Shown here one piece after another: positions 43,693 through 53,669 of a DNA stretch of 64,000 nt. Under the pieces are notes generated by a model. It made no database searches and was not told where the DNA came from. It was given only the letters and a program-made list of their open reading frames with translations. How positions within the stretch are numbered: the first letter of the stretch is position 1; every line of letters begins with the position of its first letter. A program made the position numbers and the translations under genes. This DNA is from Pedobacter petrophilus (lineage in GTDB: Bacteria > Bacteroidota > Bacteroidia > Sphingobacteriales > Sphingobacteriaceae), in contig NZ_WKKH01000017.1 in the NCBI RefSeq assembly GCF_009674725.1, positions 41,012-105,011 on the forward strand. The letters are read 5' to 3'.

Positions 43693-45261
43693 TTAAGGTC
43701 TTGCAGGTTGCGGGCTTGGTAATTCCTTTCTCGGAATCTGTGCACCGCGTTGCGAAGTTTGGTAAACAAAAGCAGCAACAATAGTAGAAGATTGCTTTAA
43801 ATCATCTTCAACCAAACGATCATAAGTATCCATATTACTGTGGTGTGTTCTGGTGTTATAATCAGCAGGATCTTGTATAAACTGAAAACCAGGAATTCCC
43901 ACTGCATCAAATGCCTGGTGATCCGTACCACCAGTATTATTGATGGTTACGGTAGTGGCACCTAAATCATTAAAAGGAGTTAACCAGCTTTTAAAAACCG
44001 GTGCGGCGGCTTCATTTCCCTGTAGATAGATACCTCGAATTTTTCCGGTTCCGTTGTCTAAATTATAGTAAGCAGAAATTTTCTTTTGATCTGGTGTTAA
44101 TACCATTGTTTTAGGATCGCCATAGTGTTTTGAAACATAACCTCTTGATCCGAATAAACCCTGCTCTTCTGAACTCCAAAGTGCAATTCTAATGGTACGT
44201 TTTGGTTTAAAATCTATCGCTTTTAAAATGCGTACGGCTTCCATCATTACTGCAGAGCCTGCCGCGTTATCAGTAGCGCCGGTGGCTGCATGCCATGAAT
44301 CAAAGTGACCGCCAATCATCACTACCTCTTCTTTTAATTTTTTATCTGTACCCGGGATTTCTGCAATTACATTATAACCCTGAGGATCCTGATCGTAGAA
44401 TGAAGTTTTTATATCTGCTTCTACTTCCACCGGTTTACCTGCACGCAATAAGCGTAAAATATGCAGGTAGTCTTCTGCCGCAACTTCTAATTCCGGAGAT
44501 ACCGGCTTTGCATCTAATGCATAAGATGCACCATTACTGGTGAAAAAAGTACCTTGTCCGCCTCGGGCATAAGTTAAAATTAAACCAACTTTTTCTTCTA
44601 AAAGTGCCGCACTGATTGCCGCCTGGGCCTGGCGTAATTTCATCATCTGTGCCATCCGATCGGCCATTGGTCCGCCAGCCGGGCGTTGTCTGCCAGCGTT
44701 TGCAGTTGGAGTGGCGGCCGCCATTTGTGCTAGTGTGCTATCCGCATATCTGGAAAAATCTGCTTTCGTTCCGCTGGTTAAGGCAGTTCCTCGATCCATC
44801 ATCACAATTTTACCGGCTAACTTACCTTTATATTTTGCCAGATCGGCAACGCTGTCTGCTTTGATTAAAATTACTTCAGACCTGATAGGGCCATTGGTGC
44901 CAGGTGTCCATGCTTTGGGAGAAGCAATAATGGCGTGGTAGAAGGGAAGGGTTGTTGCCGCATAATATTTGTCTATTTGCCAGCCCTTACCGAAAGTTCC
45001 CCAGGCTTCGAGATGCGCATTCTTCAATCCCCAATCACTTAGCTGCTTGATGGCCCAGTTTTGTGCTCTTTTTAAGCCTGGTGAGTTAGATAGGCGAGGG
45101 CCTGCAACATCTGTCAGGTTGAAGGCTATGTCCATTGCTTTTGAGTTCTCAAGCCCTTCTTTTCTTATTTTTTGTACTATGGCTGCATCCGGGGTATCTT
45201 GTGCGAAACCGGCAAAGCAAAGCCCAATGGCGATTGCCGTAGTTGTAAATCTTTTGATCAT
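43693..45261 (-). CDS. M28 family zinc metallopeptidase, secreted
   Basis: 522 residues with a signal peptide (MIKRFTTTAIAIGLCFAGFAQ). A PA-type insert precedes the M28 catalytic domain. Zinc ligands: H in GGHFDSW, D in GATDNAAGS, E-E in SSEEQGLFGS, D in YYNLDNGTG and H in TDHQAFD. Likely an aminopeptidase or carboxypeptidase of the periplasm or outside. Single gene with its own terminator. Confidence 0.92.
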   Translation of the reverse strand: MIKRFTTTAIAIGLCFAGFAQDTPDAAIVQKIRKEGLENSKAMDIAFNLTDVAGPRLSNSPGLKRAQNWAIKQLSDWGLKNAHLEAWGTFGKGWQIDKYYAATTLPFYHAIIASPKAWTPGTNGPIRSEVILIKADSVADLAKYKGKLAGKIVMMDRGTALTSGTKADFSRYADSTLAQMAAATPTANAGRQRPAGGPMADRMAQMMKLRQAQAAISAALLEEKVGLILTYARGGQGTFFTSNGASYALDAKPVSPELEVAAEDYLHILRLLRAGKPVEVEADIKTSFYDQDPQGYNVIAEIPGTDKKLKEEVVMIGGHFDSWHAATGATDNAAGSAVMMEAVRILKAIDFKPKRTIRIALWSSEEQGLFGSRGYVSKHYGDPKTMVLTPDQKKISAYYNLDNGTGKIRGIYLQGNEAAAPVFKSWLTPFNDLGATTVTINNTGGTDHQAFDAVGIPGFQFIQDPADYNTRTHHSNMDTYDRLVEDDLKQSSTIVAAFVYQTSQRGAQIPRKELPSPQPARP

Positions 45262-45416
45262 ATTTTTAAGGTTGGTTGATTTAGCTTAAAAATACGTTTT
45301 ATCGCAATGCTTATTTATTTGCCATGATATTTTTACACGGCTACTTTCGGCCAGAATAGACAGTGAGCTGTTTTGGTTCTACTGGCCTGGAGCAACATTA
45401 ATAGTGCAGGATCTGG

Positions 45417-46217
45417 TTATTTGATGCTTTTCTTAATCACAATGAAATAGCCTAAAATAAAAAGCACTGCTGCATAAACCAAACTGGTATAGATCTCTTG
45501 TGTAAAAATTGGAAAATCTGAGAGATTAGTTAATTTTTTAACTGCCTTACTGCTGTTTAAAACCAGTGATGGATGGCTATAAGGAATCAGGTAAGCATAT
45601 TTCCATCCAACATTGCCTGTAATAATACCCATAATTGTACCAATAAAACCAATGCCCATGGGCTTTAAAAAGTCGCCCCAGATTAGGCTCAATATAAATT
45701 GAATGGATAAAATCCCTAATGAGGATAAGAAAAGTTTAAGGTAAAACTTTGCCAGAAGCAATGACGGATCAAACTGATTAAAATTGTATTTAGGTATCAG
45801 GAATTGCAATAAATGGCCGAAGGCAAAAGTGAGGGTGCCAAATAACAGCAGACATACAAATATCAGCATCAGCGCAAATAAATACTTGGCAGCGTAAATG
45901 GAAAATTTATGCAGAGGCTGTGCAAAAAGTGTTTTCCAGGTATCATTTTTATGTTCGATGTTGTTTACGGAAAAGGCCATAAAAATTACATAAAAAGGCA
46001 GAATTAATACGCCCATTACCCCCAAAGCAGCGCCAATATAATGTAACCAAAGTAACATTGACGGGTAATGCTGATTAATGATTTTTTCTGAACCACCGTA
46101 AAAACCTGAACTGATTAATCCGCAGATAATGAGCGGTAAGAGTATAGAAGCCCAAAAGGCGAGTGTTTTCCTTGATTTATAAAATTCGGATAAAAGTGAG
46201 ATGTATAATGAGCGCAT
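45417..46217 (-). CDS. ABC-2 type permease (lantibiotic-immunity-like)
   Basis: 266 residues with six membrane helices; SLLSEFYKSRKTLAFWASIL at the start and NNIEHKNDTWKTLFAQPLHK (about 84-103) are typical of permeases related to MutE/EpiE or BcrB. Works with the ATPase encoded 1 bp upstream. Substrate unknown; export of, or immunity to, a membrane-active compound is one possibility. Confidence 0.88.
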   Translation of the reverse strand: MRSLYISLLSEFYKSRKTLAFWASILLPLIICGLISSGFYGGSEKIINQHYPSMLLWLHYIGAALGVMGVLILPFYVIFMAFSVNNIEHKNDTWKTLFAQPLHKFSIYAAKYLFALMLIFVCLLLFGTLTFAFGHLLQFLIPKYNFNQFDPSLLLAKFYLKLFLSSLGILSIQFILSLIWGDFLKPMGIGFIGTIMGIITGNVGWKYAYLIPYSHPSLVLNSSKAVKKLTNLSDFPIFTQEIYTSLVYAAVLFILGYFIVIKKSIK

Positions 46218-46218
46218 G

Positions 46219-47127
46219 TTAATTAGTTTTGGTAATGTCCAGGAAGAGGTTTTCCAGATCTTTTCGCTGTTGTGAAAGGCTGGTTACGGTAAAGCCGTTT
46301 TGTATAAGGAACGTATTAATTGTGCCGCTTTCTGTTTTAGATACGAACGGAACACTAATTTTTGAATCAGTTTTAGTCACAATTTCATATCCTTTTTCCT
46401 GAATTAGTATTGAAGCGCCCGCTACGTTGTTTACTTCAATTTCAAGCAAAGGTTTGTTCAGTAACTGAAGCTCCTGAATGGTACCCTGAAAGAGCAATTG
46501 CCCTTTGTTGATGATGCCAACATGCGTGGCGGTTCTTTCTATCTCAGCCAAAAGATGGCTTGACACCAAAATTGTTTTATTGTGTTTCGTTGTGAGTTCG
46601 ATCATCAGGTTCCTGATCTCAATGATACCGTTTGGATCTAAACCATTTGTAGGTTCATCTAAAAGGAGTAATTTAGGATCAGAAACCAAAGCCAGGCCAA
46701 TACCCAGGCGTTGTTTCATCCCCAGAGAATATTTACTTGATTTTTTATCTGCTGCGTCAGTTAAGCCAACTAAGGCCAACATTTCATCAGCTTTGCTTTT
46801 TTTTATGCCCAGAAGCAAGCAACGGTTAATCAGGTTTTCCTTACCACTAAGGTGACCATAAATTGCAGGTTGCTCTACTAAGGACCCGATTCGTTTAAGG
46901 ATGGCGATCCGGTTACTGTTAATTTCTTTCCCGAAAATGAAAACCCGATCGGCAGGCGATTTCAACAGGTTTAGCAGAATTTTTATGGTGGTGGTTTTTC
47001 CAGCTCCATTCGGGCCAAGAAAGCCATAAATGCTTCCCTTTGGAACCTGTAGAGAGAGGTCTTTAACAATGGCCTGCCGACCGAAATTAAAATTTAGACC
47101 GACGGTTTCTATTGCGAAATTGCTCAT
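46219..47127 (-). CDS. ABC transporter ATPase (BcrA/CcmA type)
   Basis: 302 residues: Walker A GPNGAGKTT (about 37-45), signature YSLGMKQR, Walker B LLLLDEPTNGLDP and H-loop SSHLLAEIE, followed by a ~80-residue C-terminal accessory domain. Start 4 bp after the stop of the 93-residue gene at 47132; three-gene operon. Confidence 0.93.
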   Translation of the reverse strand: MSNFAIETVGLNFNFGRQAIVKDLSLQVPKGSIYGFLGPNGAGKTTTIKILLNLLKSPADRVFIFGKEINSNRIAILKRIGSLVEQPAIYGHLSGKENLINRCLLLGIKKSKADEMLALVGLTDAADKKSSKYSLGMKQRLGIGLALVSDPKLLLLDEPTNGLDPNGIIEIRNLMIELTTKHNKTILVSSHLLAEIERTATHVGIINKGQLLFQGTIQELQLLNKPLLEIEVNNVAGASILIQEKGYEIVTKTDSKISVPFVSKTESGTINTFLIQNGFTVTSLSQQRKDLENLFLDITKTN

Positions 47128-47131
47128 TATT

Positions 47132-47413
47132 CTATTTGAAAATAGCTGTAGCCTGTTTCACAATAGCAGTAGAAGTTTTAGCTGGCTTTACCACAATCTC
47201 CGTATCATTTTGATTCGTGTTAACGGTAAGCGTTAAGATGATCATCATAAAAACCGGTAATAATAAAAGTAAGAATGGCGAGGTATTGGCTAATTTTTTC
47301 ATAACAGTTAGTTTAATTTGAGAGGTGGTGAAAGCATCATCAGTAATTACTGTTTGATTTGTGAAGTTGATTGCTGATGAATTTTTCATGGTTGTTTTGT
47401 TTTGATGATTCAA
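47132..47413 (-). CDS. Small single-helix membrane protein ahead of the ABC genes
   Basis: 93 residues (85 if the ATG at 47389 is used), with one hydrophobic helix at about 46-63 (FLLLLLPVFMMIILTLTV) and Thr/Asn-rich flanks. No family recognised. It stands first in the operon with the ABC-2 transporter. An accessory or leader-like peptide is possible, though unproven. Confidence 0.5.
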   Translation of the reverse strand: MNHQNKTTMKNSSAINFTNQTVITDDAFTTSQIKLTVMKKLANTSPFLLLLLPVFMMIILTLTVNTNQNDTEIVVKPAKTSTAIVKQATAIFK

Positions 47414-47631
47414 AGAAACTGAAGAAAAGCAAGCTGCTAAAATCTATTATACCAAGTGTTCAAGATTATAGATCAACGGGTAATTTTGGCGTTGGTCGAT
47501 AAATTTTGGCATTTGGACCGTTCGTAGAAAAAAAAAGCCAGTTGGTAGATTGTGTTGGGTTAAAAAGGAAAGTTTATTTACTTTGGATGCACAAATCGAA
47601 GGATAATACGATTTGTGATAAGCGAAGAATA

Positions 47632-48663
47632 ATGACAAAAAGCAAAGGCCCGATTATATTGCACGCATTGTACTGGGCAGTTATATTAATCATCATTGCA
47701 GTAAGTGTCTTTTTTGATTCTGATACCAAGAATATAAAGCACTTTCTATTGTCGCTTGTGTTATTCGGAATCATTAATGTTTCACTTTTTTACATTAATT
47801 ACCTGATTCTCATTCCTCAATTTATTAAAAAGAAGAAGAAATACTTTCTTTATATCTTCATTTTTATCATCCTTCTAGGCGTAACGGCATTTATCAAAAC
47901 TGCAATTGCAGTTTTGAATCCGAAAGAAATGATGGAGTATATGATGGAAGGGAAGCGAAAAACTATTACTGCTGACCAATATTTCTTCGCACAATTATTT
48001 CTATGTGGTTTTTTTCTTGTTTCCAGTTGCCTGATCAAAATTGCTGCAGATTGGTTTGCAAATGAACGCATTCAGCGTAACCTGGAAAGTGAACGACGGG
48101 AAATGGAACTCCAGTTTTTAAAGTCTCAGTTAAACCCTCACTTCCTTTTTAATTCATTAAACAATATTTATTCACTTGCTTATCAAAAATCAGATAAAAC
48201 TGCAGATGCAATTATGAAGCTTTCGGAGATTATGCGTTACATGATTTATGAAAGCAATACGCCGACAGTTGCGTTGAGTAAAGAAGTTGATTACCTTACA
48301 AATTACATTGAGTTACAAAAAATCAGATTTAAAGATGGTGCCTACATTGAACTTACTTTAAACGGCGAGATAGATGATCAAAAGATTGTTCCTTTGATGT
48401 TGATCTCATTTGTGGAGAACGCTTTCAAGCATGGTGTAGTAAATGATCCGGAGCATCCTGTTAAAATAAACATCATTGCCAATCAGAAAATACTTCATTT
48501 CAGTGTAATTAATAAGAAGAATAACCAGAATAAAGATGCACAGGGTGGGGTGGGCCTCACCAATGTAGAAAGAAGATTACAGTTAGTTTATCCGGAGAGA
48601 TATAAATTAAATGTTGTAAATTCGGCTACTCATTACACCTGCGAACTGATGATTGACATTTAA
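47632..48663 (+). CDS. LytS/YehU-type sensor histidine kinase
   Basis: 343 residues from ATG 47632 (MTKSKGPIILHALYW); the open frame runs 42 codons further up but without a kinase-like start. Four transmembrane helices (about 8-150), then the His_kinase domain with ELQFLKSQLNPHFLFNSLNN (phospho-His in NPHFLFN) and a degenerate HATPase region (SFVENAFKHG, GGVGLTNVERRL). Paired with the LytTR regulator 60 bp downstream. Confidence 0.93.
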   Translation: MTKSKGPIILHALYWAVILIIIAVSVFFDSDTKNIKHFLLSLVLFGIINVSLFYINYLILIPQFIKKKKKYFLYIFIFIILLGVTAFIKTAIAVLNPKEMMEYMMEGKRKTITADQYFFAQLFLCGFFLVSSCLIKIAADWFANERIQRNLESERREMELQFLKSQLNPHFLFNSLNNIYSLAYQKSDKTADAIMKLSEIMRYMIYESNTPTVALSKEVDYLTNYIELQKIRFKDGAYIELTLNGEIDDQKIVPLMLISFVENAFKHGVVNDPEHPVKINIIANQKILHFSVINKKNNQNKDAQGGVGLTNVERRLQLVYPERYKLNVVNSATHYTCELMIDI

Positions 48664-48723
48664 TTCGGGAACCAAACACCAGCGGATTTTTTAAAAATCA
48701 TTGATTAAAACTATAAACTTAAA

Positions 48724-49473
48724 ATGAACTTAAACTGTATTGTTGTTGATGATGAGCCTTTAGCGCTCGATATTCTGCAAGATTATATTTCTAAAGTACC
48801 TTTCTTAAACTTCGTTAAAAGGTGCGAAAACCCAATAGAAGCTCTGCAGATTGTTCAGGCCGGGGGGATTGATCTGGTTTTTCTGGATATTCAGATGCCA
48901 GAGCTTACCGGAATCCAGTTTTTGAAAATTGCAGGTAACAAGTGCCATTATATATTAACAACTGCTTACCCGCAATATGCTTTAGAAAGCTACGATCTCA
49001 ATGTCTCTGATTATCTTTTGAAGCCAATTGCCTTCGATCGTTTTTATAAAGCAGTAGAAAAAGTTCACAATCAATTTAAACCGGTTGAAGCACCGGCAAG
49101 TGTGGCGCAACCTATTGTTACTCCTGCACCGTTTTCGGCTCCGGTAAACCCCATTCAGGATTATATTTTTGTAAAAACGGAACATAAAATCCAAAAGATT
49201 TACTTACACGATATCCTTTTTATTGAAGGATTAAAAGACTATATCTCTATTTTTACGAAAGCTGAACGCGTAATTACCCTTCAAAGTATGAAGAAAATGG
49301 AAGAAGCCTTGCCGCAAAGTCAGTTTATCCGGGTGCACAAATCTTACATTATAGCGGTAGACAAAATTGAAAGCATTGAACGAAGCAGAATCACCATTAA
49401 TCAGAAAATTATTCCGGTTGGAGATACCTATCGTGATGAATTTTTCAGGGTAATCGGGAATAAGAATATTTAG
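48724..49473 (+). CDS. LytTR-type response regulator
   Basis: 249 residues. Receiver domain with VDDEP (8-12) and phospho-Asp in DLVFLDIQMPELTG (D58); a Pro-rich linker (about 120-145); LytTR DNA-binding domain (about 148-245: IFVKTEHKIQKIYLHDILFI ... FIRVHKSYIIAVDKI). Partner of the kinase just upstream. Its stop codon is the first three bases of a heptad array. Confidence 0.95.
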   Translation: MNLNCIVVDDEPLALDILQDYISKVPFLNFVKRCENPIEALQIVQAGGIDLVFLDIQMPELTGIQFLKIAGNKCHYILTTAYPQYALESYDLNVSDYLLKPIAFDRFYKAVEKVHNQFKPVEAPASVAQPIVTPAPFSAPVNPIQDYIFVKTEHKIQKIYLHDILFIEGLKDYISIFTKAERVITLQSMKKMEEALPQSQFIRVHKSYIIAVDKIESIERSRITINQKIIPVGDTYRDEFFRVIGNKNI

Positions 49474-49519
49474 TCCTTAGTCGATAGTCTCCAGTCTTAA
49501 GTCTGTAGTTCGGAGTTTA
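49471..49519 (+). repeat. Heptad array: seven 7-bp units tAGTCnn overlapping the LytTR stop codon
   Basis: Units TAGTCCT, TAGTCGA, TAGTCTC, CAGTCTT, AAGTCTG, TAGTTCG, GAGTTTA in strict 7-bp register. The TAG of the first unit is the gene's stop. Several units are identical in core to the 14567 array. Confidence 0.85.
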
Positions 49520-49570
49520 GACTAGTAATTGATCTTGACAGCTGATACTCCAATCCTGATCAATGTGGCG

Positions 49571-50323
49571 CTAACCCAGATTCCCCGTTTCCTGTTCCAG
49601 TACTTTTCTGATTTCGGCTTCCACTTCTATTGTGATTTCGTTAGCCGTTTTATCGCCAGGTTCTATGGGTTGTAGCACCGTCCATTTTAATGCGTGGCCA
49701 GTGGTGAGTGGGAACATTCCAAAACGAACAATTTTCCAGGAATTTTCTATTGCAATAGGTACAATCAATGCATTTGGAACAGCCTTTAATATTGTAGCAA
49801 TTCCACCAAACTGAAATGTCTTAACCTTTCCGTCTTTTGCTCTGGTACCTTCAGGGAAAATAACAGTACTCCAATTATTTTCTTTCATCCGGCGACCAAG
49901 CTTAATAATTTCAGAAATTGCTTGTTTATTGTCTTTTCTGTTGATGTTTGCGCCACCGCCTAATCTTAAATTTATAGAGATGGATGGGATGCCCTTGGTA
50001 AGCTCTATTTTAGAAATAAACTTTGCACTGTGCTTTCTTAAAAACCAGATTAGTGATGGAATATCATACATGCTCTGGTGATTTGCTGCAAAAATAATTG
50101 GCCTGTCTGTTGGAAGATTGAAGTCGTTTTTAAAAGTAACCGAATTCAGTAAAAAGACCTGACAATAGGTTAGAAAGAAATTAAGGATATCAACCGAAAC
50201 CTTATGTGCTTTGTAGCCAAAAAACCTATAGCAAACCCATTGTATCGGGTGGAAAATACACAACGTTAAGGCAAAGAAAAAATAAAAAACAGGACTTAAA
50301 ATATATCCGGTAAGCTTGCTCAT
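49571..50323 (-). CDS. 1-acyl-sn-glycerol-3-phosphate acyltransferase (PlsC-like)
   Basis: Adds the second acyl chain to lysophosphatidic acid in phospholipid synthesis. 250 residues: NHQSMYD (HX4D motif, about 81-87), GANINRKDN, and FPEGTRAKDG (about 152-161) for glycerol-phosphate binding. Hydrophobic N-terminus anchors it in the inner membrane. Gap of 31 bp to the NUDIX gene, so possibly co-transcribed. Confidence 0.92.
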   Translation of the reverse strand: MSKLTGYILSPVFYFFFALTLCIFHPIQWVCYRFFGYKAHKVSVDILNFFLTYCQVFLLNSVTFKNDFNLPTDRPIIFAANHQSMYDIPSLIWFLRKHSAKFISKIELTKGIPSISINLRLGGGANINRKDNKQAISEIIKLGRRMKENNWSTVIFPEGTRAKDGKVKTFQFGGIATILKAVPNALIVPIAIENSWKIVRFGMFPLTTGHALKWTVLQPIEPGDKTANEITIEVEAEIRKVLEQETGNLG

Positions 50324-50354
50324 TTGATTAAAATTAATGCAGCAAAGGTAATCA

Positions 50355-50909
50355 TTAGATGTCGCCGTTTAAAATCATCAGCTTTACTTTCATAATGGCA
50401 GCAACGCTCACTGAGTCGGTAATTTCGCCATTTAATACCATTTGATAAGCATCCTCGAAAGGTAATTTTTTAACCACAAGTTGCTCAGTCTCCTCGGGCA
50501 TTGCTATTCCCTGGATCAGGTCTGTAGCTAAGTAAATAATATTCAGCTCATCGCTTACCGAATTGGAGAGGTGCATGCGCTGAATTTCTTTCCAGTTTTT
50601 AGCACTCAGGCCGGTTTCTTCCAGTAATTCTCGTCTGGCGCTGTCCAATGGGGCTTCATGAAAGGGACCACCGCCTTCGGGAATTTCCCAGCTATAAGCT
50701 TTTAAAGGAAAACGATATTGACCAACCAACCAGGTGTTTTGCGCTTCATCGAGTGGTAAAATGCCAATGGCGAAATTTTTGAAATGAACTTCCCCATATA
50801 TCCCGGTGCCACCAGATGGATTAATCACTTGATGCTCGGTAACCCGAATCCAGTTATTATCATATTTAACTTCACTTTCGAGCGTTTTCCAGGGGTTTTG
50901 ATCTTCCAT
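50355..50909 (-). CDS. NUDIX hydrolase
   Basis: 184 residues. The NUDIX box is GGGPFHEAPLDSARRELLEE then TGL (about 80-102), with REL.EE intact. The N-terminus (WKTLESEVKYDNNWIRVTEH) resembles ADP-ribose/GDP-mannose pyrophosphatase-like members. Substrate not determinable; ADP-sugar hydrolysis is plausible. Confidence 0.9.
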   Translation of the reverse strand: MEDQNPWKTLESEVKYDNNWIRVTEHQVINPSGGTGIYGEVHFKNFAIGILPLDEAQNTWLVGQYRFPLKAYSWEIPEGGGPFHEAPLDSARRELLEETGLSAKNWKEIQRMHLSNSVSDELNIIYLATDLIQGIAMPEETEQLVVKKLPFEDAYQMVLNGEITDSVSVAAIMKVKLMILNGDI

Positions 50910-50956
50910 GGCGCAAGATAATGAATATCATTTTCTGATGGAATAAGTGGCAAACA

Positions 50957-50987
50957 AAAAAGGCTTCGAATTTTTCGAAGCCTTTTT
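50957..50987 (-). terminator. Terminator after the TonB-dependent receptor
   Basis: Perfect 14-bp stem AAAAAGGCTTCGAA / TTCGAAGCCTTTTT with a TTT loop, 3 bp past the receptor stop and 48 bp before the NUDIX start. Separates the two transcripts. Confidence 0.95.
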
Positions 50988-50989
50988 AT

Positions 50990-53476
50990 TTAGAATGATC
51001 CTTCATCAGGACGATTATCCTGCTGATCGTCTTTTTTCGGTTTCTTCACATTATTGAAGGTTGTTTTTCCGAAGCGGTAAGAGAAAGTTAAATTACCCAT
51101 CGTTCCCTGCATCTGGCGTTCAAAATCAACAATTGTAAAATTATCTTCTGTTGTCATGCTCCATCTTCTGGTGTTAAACATATCCCTCACATTAAAACTC
51201 AATGATGCTTTTTTATTAGGGAAGTCGTATTTCGCACCACCATCAATTCCATACATGGCATTCCGTTTACCCTGTGCCATAACTTCGGGTGCACGGTAAT
51301 CTCCACGAACCTGTACTGATAGGTTTTTTACCACGGTTAAGTTTGCCGTCAAGTTCGCATTCCAGCTAAAGCCGCTACTATTAGGAATATTAAATCTTTC
51401 ATCACCATCAAATTTAGCCTGGTAAAGGTTTACGTTGGTGGTGAAATTAAGTGCCTTTACCAAATCAAAACGGCCAATTAATTCTAAACCACTATTAATC
51501 TGACGTGATAAATTTTGAGGTGTTGAGGTAATAATGCCGTTAACTGGTGAACTTCTTACCCGTTGGATAACATCATTGGTTTGGCGGAAATACAAACTGG
51601 AAGTTAAAGTTACTTTTTTCCAGTATTTGCTATAACCCAATTCAAAGGAGTGAACATCTTCAGGTAACAGGTTCGGGTTACCACCTCTGTAGTTATATGG
51701 ATCAGAAACATCCAGAAATGGATTCGTATCCCATGGTCGTGGGCGGTTTACACGGCGTGTGTAACTCAATTGCACCTGATTATCACCTTTTAACTTTTGT
51801 GTTAAAAAAATACTTGGGTACAATCTTTTGTAGTGAATGTTACCTTCACTATTTGTTAATACATTATTGGTATATCCTTGTAAGTAAGTATCCAAACGTG
51901 CATCTTCACCTCTTAATCCAACCTGGTACCCAAAATCTTTAATCTGGTTTTGATAGTTTAAATAAAGTGCGTGTACCTGATCTTTGCTGTTAAAATCATT
52001 GATCAGCCTATTGTCCTGAATATAAACCTGGGTGTTGGTAGGAATAAAATCAGCATACTGATTGTTATCTCCCAGGCGGATCTGGCTGCGGTAGCCCGCT
52101 TCAATTTTACCTGCTTTGCCTACAGGAAGGGTATAATCCGTTTGGATATTATAATTGGTATTATCGCCGGTATTAAAAACGCGTTGTTGCCCCAATGTTT
52201 CATTAATATCTACCCCATTACGACTGGTGGTATTGGTTATGTAATTCTGATCATTGTTATTAGTACCATAAGCGTAACCAAAATTGAACGATAATTCTTC
52301 TTTTGGCTTGCTAAATTTCTGTACGTAATCTAAGTTTAAATCATAGCTATTTCCATAACCATCATTTTTATTGGTTTGGTTACTTTGCAAAAGCGGGTTT
52401 TGTGTTTTGCCGGTTTGCATAATGTTGATCACCTCATCCCTTTCATTTTCTCTGGAATTAAAACCACCCGAAAAGCTGATTACGCTTTTAGGCGCCAGGT
52501 AATAATCTAAACCTGCTTTTGCATTATGCCCTTTTTCTAAAGAAGTAGACCTGGTAGCCTGGTTAGTAAAGCCGATAATACTGTCAGCCTTGTAAGTGAT
52601 GTCCTGAAAACCTCCGCCAACACGGTTTCCATAGCGGTAGCTATAGTTTCCATAAATATTTACTTTGCTATTTTGAAAACTTAAATTGGTGTTTGCATTA
52701 TAATTGTCGCGGTTACCGGCTGTAATCGCTGCTGAACCATTAAAACCTAGTTTAGTATTTTTCTTTAGTACAATGTTGATAATTCCCGATTGACCTTCCG
52801 CATCATATTTTGATGATGGATTGGTGATGACTTCCACACTTTCAATAGAGCTTGCAGGGATTGAAGCTAAAATCTGTGCTACGTTTCCTCCGGCAATTAA
52901 GGAAGGTTTACCATCAATTAAAACCCTAACGCCCGAAGAACCGCGTAAACTCACATTGCCATCCATATCGGTAGAAACTGAAGGTACATTCTGCAATAAA
53001 TCGGTTGCCGAGCCACCTTCACTAATTACACTTTGATCCACAGAAAATATTTTTTTGTCAATGCCCATTTGCATACCCTGCTTTTGGCCGGTTACCGTTA
53101 CTTCACTTAAAATATTTCCTTTAGCGGCATTCATTTTAATATCGCCAAAATTCAAAGTTCCGGTTGCTGCGGTAATTGCGATGTTATCTCTTACCATGGT
53201 TTGGTAGCCAACAAAACTGATTTTAAAAGTGAAGTTTCCCTTTGGTAAATCAGCCATTACAAATGCCCCGTTCAAATCGGTTTGTGCTATTTCAACGTTC
53301 TTAGCAGTAGCTTTGTCTATTAAAACGGCAGTTGCAAAAGGAATGGTTTCTTGTGTTTTAGCATCTTTCAGCGTGCCGGTTATTTTCGCTTTGTTACCAG
53401 TTTGGGCAAAAAGATTAAAAGTTAAACTTAAGAGGAGGAGGACTATTGGTATTGTTCGTGATTGTAAAAGTCTCAT
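50990..53476 (-). CDS. TonB-dependent receptor with carboxypeptidase-like domain and OMP_b-brl_3 barrel
   Basis: 828 residues. Signal peptide (about 1-24, ending FNLFAQ), carboxypeptidase regulatory-like domain (about 28-115, KITGTLKDAKTQETIPFATA), plug (about 125-245, with SVDQSVISEGGSATDLLQNV and VRVLIDGKPSL), then a beta-barrel with LSYTRRVNRPRPWDTNPFL. Family members import peptides, siderophores or other ligands, but this barrel class often has no known substrate. Single gene ending in a strong terminator. Confidence 0.93.
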   Translation of the reverse strand: MRLLQSRTIPIVLLLLSLTFNLFAQTGNKAKITGTLKDAKTQETIPFATAVLIDKATAKNVEIAQTDLNGAFVMADLPKGNFTFKISFVGYQTMVRDNIAITAATGTLNFGDIKMNAAKGNILSEVTVTGQKQGMQMGIDKKIFSVDQSVISEGGSATDLLQNVPSVSTDMDGNVSLRGSSGVRVLIDGKPSLIAGGNVAQILASIPASSIESVEVITNPSSKYDAEGQSGIINIVLKKNTKLGFNGSAAITAGNRDNYNANTNLSFQNSKVNIYGNYSYRYGNRVGGGFQDITYKADSIIGFTNQATRSTSLEKGHNAKAGLDYYLAPKSVISFSGGFNSRENERDEVINIMQTGKTQNPLLQSNQTNKNDGYGNSYDLNLDYVQKFSKPKEELSFNFGYAYGTNNNDQNYITNTTSRNGVDINETLGQQRVFNTGDNTNYNIQTDYTLPVGKAGKIEAGYRSQIRLGDNNQYADFIPTNTQVYIQDNRLINDFNSKDQVHALYLNYQNQIKDFGYQVGLRGEDARLDTYLQGYTNNVLTNSEGNIHYKRLYPSIFLTQKLKGDNQVQLSYTRRVNRPRPWDTNPFLDVSDPYNYRGGNPNLLPEDVHSFELGYSKYWKKVTLTSSLYFRQTNDVIQRVRSSPVNGIITSTPQNLSRQINSGLELIGRFDLVKALNFTTNVNLYQAKFDGDERFNIPNSSGFSWNANLTANLTVVKNLSVQVRGDYRAPEVMAQGKRNAMYGIDGGAKYDFPNKKASLSFNVRDMFNTRRWSMTTEDNFTIVDFERQMQGTMGNLTFSYRFGKTTFNNVKKPKKDDQQDNRPDEGSF

Positions 53477-53655
53477 TAAAAATTAAAATTTGTGTGTGTT
53501 TTGTAAAGGGAGACAAAGTAACGGCAACTTAGTTTAATTAGAGTGGCGTAACTATTTTATTACAGCCGTTTTAGCGTAATATTTTTGTGAGCCTCTCGAG
53601 GGGCAATAGCCTGAAAATATTACTGGTTTGCAGTCTAAGCCTTTCATTAAAATGT

Positions 53656-53663
53656 TACTTTTG
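53656..53663 (+). promoter_or_regulatory. -7 box directly before the 2-hydroxyacid dehydrogenase
   Basis: TACTTTTG is an exact consensus match ending 6 nt before the ATG at 53670, so the transcript would be leaderless or nearly so. A TTG at 53628-53630 is 25 nt upstream, slightly too far. Confidence 0.4.
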
Positions 53664-53669
53664 TTCATC

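Noticed and set aside
45262..45416. Small gene between M28 peptidase and the ABC permease
   Set aside because: No frame with a sensible start and composition; treated as plain intergenic DNA.
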